Shown here: positions 57,710 to 64,000 of the stretch, piece by piece
Position numbering within the stretch: the first letter of the stretch is position 1
How the letters are laid out: each line of letters starts with the position of its first letter
Assembly: GCA_017654935.2 (NCBI GenBank)
Contig: CM065684.1
Location: forward strand, 51,482,326-51,546,325
Direction of reading: 5' to 3'
DNA length: 64,000 nucleotides
From: Phymorhynchus buccinoides
Taxonomy: Eukaryota > Mollusca > Gastropoda > Neogastropoda > Raphitomidae
Program-made: the position numbers and the translations under genes
The notes under the pieces: generated by a model
Databases searched by the model: none
What the model saw: only the letters and a program-made list of their open reading frames with translations
Told to the model about the DNA's origin: nothing

Positions 57710-58087
57710 TGAGGGGGGGGGGAGGGGGGGGGGAACCTCATTACAACCATCCCTTTGCTGCAAACGATGAGAAAACCATCAAGACAAAGACAGGAACTAA
57801 AACACAAAAAGAACCGCAGCAGGCAGTGCACAGGCAAGACAGGAGAGAAAGGGGAAGCGAAAAAGGAGTGGATGGAGTGAGAAGAGGAATGGGGAAAAGC
57901 AGAGAAGGAAAGAAAAAAGGAGATGAAGAGGGAAAGGGAAAGAAATGGGAGAACAGAAGGGGGAGGGGGGGGGGGAGAGTGGAGTGAAGAGAGCAAAGTG
58001 GAAAAGGAAAAGAAAAAGTGCAGAAGGAATGAAAGTGGGAAAAGAGAAAAAAATGGAAAAAGAAAGGATGGGAGTTCAAACGGAGAG
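57710..58087. repeat. Purine-rich low-complexity DNA
   Basis: GA-rich sequence with poly-G blocks (57714-57733), grading into the following minisatellite. Confidence 0.7.
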
Positions 58088-59098
58088 GAATGGAGAAGGG
58101 GTGTATAGAGACCAGAAGAGAGATGAACTAGAAGAAAGTTTGAACAGAGACGAATGGAGAAGGGGTGTATAGAGACCAGAAGAGAGATGAACTAGAAGAA
58201 AGTTTGAACAGAGACGAATGGAGAAGGGGTGTATAGAGACCAGAAGAGAGATGAACTAGAAGAAAGTTTGAACAGAGACGAATGGAGAAGGGGTGTATAG
58301 AGACCAGAAGAGAGATGAACTAGAAGAAAGTTTGAACAGAGAGGAATGGAGAAGGGGTGTAGAGAGACCAGAAGAGAGATAAAGAGAAGATGAACAGAGA
58401 CGAATGGAAAGTTATAGAGACCAGAAGAGAGAAGAAATGGAGGAAGGGGTGTAGAGAGACCAGAAGAGAGATAAACTAGAAGAAAGTTTGAACAGAGAGG
58501 AATGGAGAAGGGGTGTATAGAGACCAGAAGAGAGATAAACGAGAAGAAAGTTTGAACAGAGAGGAAGGGGTGTAGAGAGGCAAGAAGAGAGATAAACTAG
58601 AAGAAAGTTTGAACAGAGAGGAATGGAGAAGGGGTGTAGAGAGGCAAGAAGAGAGATAAACTAGAAGAAAGTTTGAACAGAGAGGAAGGGGTGTAGAGAG
58701 GTAAGAAGAGAGATAAACTAGAAGAAAGTTTAAACAGAACAAATTTTTTAAATTTATACAGGGTAATGAGATAAGTATACATACTTTTTTTTACACCCAT
58801 CCCTGTGGTAAATGAAAATATCGAATAAACAACAATAACAAAACATAACCAGAAGAGGAATGGAGAAGGGATGTAGAGAGGCAAGAAGAGAGATAAACTA
58901 GCAGAAAGTTTGAACAGAGACGAATGGAGAAGGGGTGCATAGAGACCAGAAGAGAGATGAACTAGAAGAAAGTTTGAACAGAGAGGAATGGAGAAGGGGT
59001 GCATAGAGACCAGAAGAGAGATGAACTAGAAGAAAGTTTGAACAGAGACGAATGGAGAAGGGGTGCATAGAGACCAGAAGAGAGATGAACTAGAAGAA
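58088..59098 (-). repeat. Minisatellite downstream of SEL1L, 64-bp unit
   Basis: Unit GAATGGAGAAGGGGTGTATA to AAGAAAGTTTGAACAGAGA. About 15 complete or shortened copies, broken by a unique segment at 58739-58850. The array ends 50 bp past the SEL1L stop codon, so it probably forms the start of its 3' UTR (minus strand). Confidence 0.93.
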
Positions 59099-59148
59099 AC
59101 AAGAAATGAAGGAGGCGAGTGTCGCAGAGCGGCGGGGGAGAGGGGAGG

Positions 59149-59280
59149 CTATCTGTTCCTGCGCAGGAAGACCAGCATGCCCAGCAGCAGGGCCAGGGTG
59201 GTGACCAGGTAAAGGTCCCAGTTGCTGCCAACGTAAGGCTTTCCTTGGAAGGCAAAGAACACAAACTGGTAGTCCTCCAG
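59149..59280 (-). CDS. SEL1L: SEL1L/Hrd3 last coding exon: membrane anchor and C-terminus
   Basis: In minus orientation the exon follows TTTTCAG and codes 43 residues before TAG (59149-59151). It starts LEDYQFVFFAFQGKPYVGSN, then has WDLYLVTTLALLLGMLVFL, the single membrane helix that anchors SEL1L in the ER membrane. The W-D-L-Y-L..ALLLG signature matches the vertebrate anchor as I know it. The protein ends RRNR right after the helix, so the proline-rich cytosolic tail of vertebrate SEL1L is absent here. SEL1L holds the HRD1 ubiquitin ligase and passes misfolded ER-lumen proteins to it. Phase fits the exon ending at 61736. Confidence 0.88.
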   Translation of the reverse strand: MEDYQFVFFAFQGKPYVGSNWDLYLVTTLALLLGMLVFLRRNR

Positions 59281-59816
59281 CTGAAAACCACACAGCACAA
59301 TGTTGTCATTATAGAACATCAAATGATAAAGTTTATGTTAAAAACAGGCATCAGAATATTCCAGAGTCCAATCCGCGGATGAACAACACTCGCCATGACT
59401 CATAGTCGACATCGAGTCGGACCCCACAAAACTCTAGTCCGTAGTCGGCATCATTGCGATCATTCGCTACCCGATTTCTCGCGAAAAAGTTCAAAGTTCT
59501 CACATCATCGTAGTCTCCCGCGATCACATCCTCTAAATCGACTCATTTAAAACCCAAATCACAATCACTGTCATCAAAACAAACTCTGAAACAGTGAAAG
59601 TAAGAGTCTAGAGAGCTCTAAACTCGCAAAAAAACAAAATCATGGCCGCGATTTTTCGTTTCCGAAGGCACAGTATGAAAACAAACCGTTTAAGAATACC
59701 ATCTGAGAATAAGATTGCGCTGCCTCATGAAGCACAAACCGCGGCCGGCAGTGCGAAAACCGCGGCCGGCAGTGCGAAAACCGCGGCCAGTGGCTACCCA
59801 AACCGCGGAAATCTGA

Positions 59817-60532
59817 CAGACCTGCCAACCCTCTAACAGACCAAAGATGAATATTTGAAGCAGAAAAGAGGAATTTTAGGGAGTTAAGAGGAATTTCGGC
59901 GTGGAACTTTACCTTTCGCAAACAAACACGATTTGATGCAATTAACTCTTTGTTCTGAACAAGAGTCCAGAATGATCGGCCACACTCAGCGCAATGTTAT
60001 GCTCCACCAAAAATCCAGCAAAAAGGGTGTTGCCCGAATCACCTCATGAGGATCCTTAGTCTCCTCCTCTTCGGCTGACTTAGCGAATGATGCATCTGTG
60101 TGTTTTTGAGACGTAACATGCTGCTTCACATCTATCATCCCTCCATGAGACACTGTAAAGTCCTCCGCGCATGGTATGCATCGGGCGTAATACACACCTT
60201 TACTAGAGCTCCTAATACACAGAAACTTTTCAGTGTATGCCTTGCGAAATCTTTGTTCAGTTCTCTTTCTTTTCCCAACGGCCAAATCACTACAATCCCC
60301 ACCATGCTTCGCCATCTTGCAGATTATGATTGGTGGGAAAGGAAGTTGGTGAGCGGAAATACTGTTCGGGTTAGAAGATCGAATATACGCACGGCAGCTG
60401 TGCGACTTTCGTTTTTTTTTGTGTGTGTGAAGATTTTTGAAAGCGGAATTTTACGGAATCGAGCGGAAGGGCGGAATAATTATCATCTGAGCGGAAGAAA
60501 TTCCGCCAAAAGCGGAAAGGTTGGCAGGTCTG
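59817..60532 (-). mobile_element. Nested hAT-like element (716 bp) with zinc-finger ORF
   Basis: Termini CAGACCTGCCAACC and inverse GGTTGGCAGGTCTG, with direct repeats ATCTGA on each side (59811-59816, 60533-60538). The short size and lack of a catalytic domain mark it as non-autonomous. Confidence 0.75.
59986..60315 (-). pseudogene. Transposase N-terminal fragment with BED-like zinc finger
   Basis: A 109-codon minus-strand frame begins at ATGGCGAAGCATGG. A basic segment (KRKRTEQRFRKAY) is followed by ARCIPCAEDFTVSHGG, then DVKQHVTSQKH, a C-x2-C...H-x5-H finger of the kind at the N-terminus of hAT-type transposases and their domesticated relatives. The frame ends with no RNase-H-like catalytic domain, so only the DNA-binding end remains. 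It could still act as a small DNA-binding protein if expressed, but nothing here shows that. Confidence 0.65.
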
Positions 60533-60660
60533 ATCTGAGGATCCGCGGGCCGTTCTGATGCCTGTAAAAAGTAAGAATATATTGTATTCTATAATTTCAG
60601 CTGGAATACTACCACTAGTACCAGTATGTGTTCTGCAAGAAAGTAAGAAAAGAAGGAAAA

Positions 60661-61873
<1,213 letters not shown>

Positions 61874-62090
61874 TCAACACCATCATCAACACTATCATCC
61901 TCATCATGATTATCCTCAAAATCCCCCCCATCATCATCTATATTTCTCCTTAGAATTTTCATATTGTAACTATTTTACTCTTGTATAATTGTGTGTGAGT
62001 GTGTGCGTGCGTCTATGTGTGTGTGTGTGCGTGTGTTCATGTGTGTTTGTGTATGTAAGTGTGTGCATGTGTTCCTATGTGCATGCAGAG

Positions 62091-62091
<1 letters not shown>

Positions 62092-62163
<72 letters not shown>

Positions 62164-62325
62164 GAAGAAAGAGAACGTTGCGTGCAATCATCGTGTTTAT
62201 TTTACTTTCTAATGATTCATTATTTGTTTGCCTTTAATGTTCTTGTTATCAATGTAAAGCGCACTGAGCTCATGTGAGAAAGAGCGCTATATAAATTCCC
62301 ATTATTATTATTATTATGATTATCA
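62092..62325. repeat. (GT)n microsatellite and LINE 3' tail
   Basis: (GT)n at 62093-62154, then GAGA-rich DNA. From about 62255 comes an L2/CR1-like tail in + orientation: AGCGCACTGAGC, GCGCTATATAAATTCCC and (ATT)n. It has the same plan as the 3' UTRs of the LINEs at 7183 and 14196. The intron 62326-62780 is otherwise unassigned. Confidence 0.7.
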
Positions 62326-62787
62326 TCATGGCCATAATTTTCATTGACACTAATCTCAACTGCCATATCGTAGTAATGCTTATACCAGGTGAATGTCCTG
62401 TCGTCGTCGTCATCATGATCATTACCTCCATCATTATCACACTGTAGGTGAAACAACAAACACAGGGGAACCACTGTTCAATGTTACTCAATTTTCTATA
62501 TTTTCACCGAAAAGCTACAGAGCAATACACATCTTAAATTAAAAGAAAAAAACCTGAAGTCCCGATATAGGACCTCAGAATTTTACACATTCTCAGTGTT
62601 CAAAGAATATATACAGATGGTCCCTCAGTTTGGAGCCTTTGTCCACACACACACACGTACTAGCAATTGCTATAATAACCCTTGCGATGAGGCTTTACAC
62701 CGAAAATTCTCTGCCCGTCTTGTGCCCTGAGATGCGAACGCCACCTACTTAAGATTATTGCCCTTGCCTGTCAGGAACTAGTAGTAC

Positions 62788-63543
<756 letters not shown>

Positions 63544-63577
63544 CTAGGACAATTTCTGTGTCAAGCTACTGATGAGA

Positions 63578-64000
63578 TTAACTCATTCAAGTCGTTCCGG
63601 CCATATATGTTCGGAATTAATAGATAGCTGCCAATTTGATGCATTTGCTTCAAGGGAAGTAAATATGTGTGCACACCATACCTTGGTCACTTCTAAACTC
63701 ACTTCGCTCCCTTAGACCACAATTTTGCCGCTGACTTTGCTTTTGTAGTGGTTTGTTGTGGGGTAACCAATCGGTGTGGAGAGTTTTTCTATATAAAGTC
63801 TATTATATTAAAAAGTCTGAACACGGTTAAACAACGTGCTGTCCTCTGCGAGAAAAAAGAAACAAATAAAAACCCATGTGAACATATCTTATATTGCCAG
63901 TGACTTGGAGCTTGATGAAAATACAAGAAACAAAGAGAAAGCAGGACAAAAAAAAGTCTATTCCCTATATCTAAACCTGAAGTAAAAACCCGTAACCTTC
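63578..64000 (-). mobile_element. TTAA-flanked MITE, family P5, copy 2 (runs to or near the window end)
   Basis: Starts TTAACTCATTCAAGTCG. In reverse complement it parallels 1943-2319 (TGAAGCAAATGCATCAAATT, GTTACCCCACAACAAACCAC). The far end is not clear before the window stops. Confidence 0.65.

Larger units (their letters stand above)
59345..60564. mobile_element. hAT-like MITE with a second element nested inside
   Basis: Outer termini CAGGCATCAGAA and its inverse TTCTGATGCCTG, with CCGCGG-containing subterminal sequence on both sides. The outer element is 59345-59816 plus 60539-60564. Flanking TAAAAA on both sides may be a worn target duplication. It includes a 21-bp unit (CCGCGGCCGGCAGTGCGAAAA) repeated about 2.5 times at 59740-59790. 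It lies in the last SEL1L intron. Confidence 0.7.

Overview
The window looks like nuclear DNA of an invertebrate animal, most probably a marine gastropod mollusc. Genes are split into small exons with GT/AG introns and make up well under 2% of the sequence. The rest is microsatellites, minisatellites, short inverted-repeat DNA transposons (MITEs), SINEs and broken LINEs of types common in molluscs. The snail assignment is an inference from repeat style (a CCCCCGAAGACGGAG-type SINE body, L2/CR1-like LINE tails, TA-flanked CAGTGGAACC MITEs); no single marker proves it. I see no prokaryotic features, CRISPR array, intact virus or operon.

Two protein-coding genes are supported, both partial and pointing toward each other. 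On the + strand, three exons (12229-12368, 20070-20167, 21325-21862) join in phase. They encode the C-terminal half of a membrane protein with one visible transmembrane helix and a long proline/serine-rich tail; I cannot name it. On the - strand, three exons (63512-63340, 61861-61736, 59280-59149) join in phase. They encode the C-terminus of SEL1L/Hrd3, the adaptor of the HRD1 ubiquitin ligase in ER-associated degradation: the last Sel1-like repeats and the membrane anchor. Both genes have a minisatellite just past the stop codon; in the + strand gene it is made from the coding end itself.

Layout. 1-12.2 kb: microsatellites, MITEs, an 840-bp tRNA-headed retroposon sitting inside a MITE, a U2-snRNA-like element, a fold-back element with telomere-type motifs, a truncated LINE, and a 75-bp minisatellite. 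12.2-22.7 kb: the membrane-protein gene, with a 3.3-kb LINE inserted in a G-rich minisatellite inside its first visible intron. 22.7-58 kb: a gene-poor stretch between the genes with five copies of a TTAA-flanked MITE, three SINEs with perfect 14-bp target duplications, LINE pieces, further MITEs and minisatellites, and long AT-rich tracts in which I recognise nothing. 58-64 kb: the SEL1L 3' end, with nested hAT-like and SINE insertions in its introns.

No new multi-gene system is visible. The most novel material is in the repeats: nested insertions whose boundaries can be read to the base, and host sequences (a stop codon, a LINE coding end, a splice acceptor) merged with tandem repeats.
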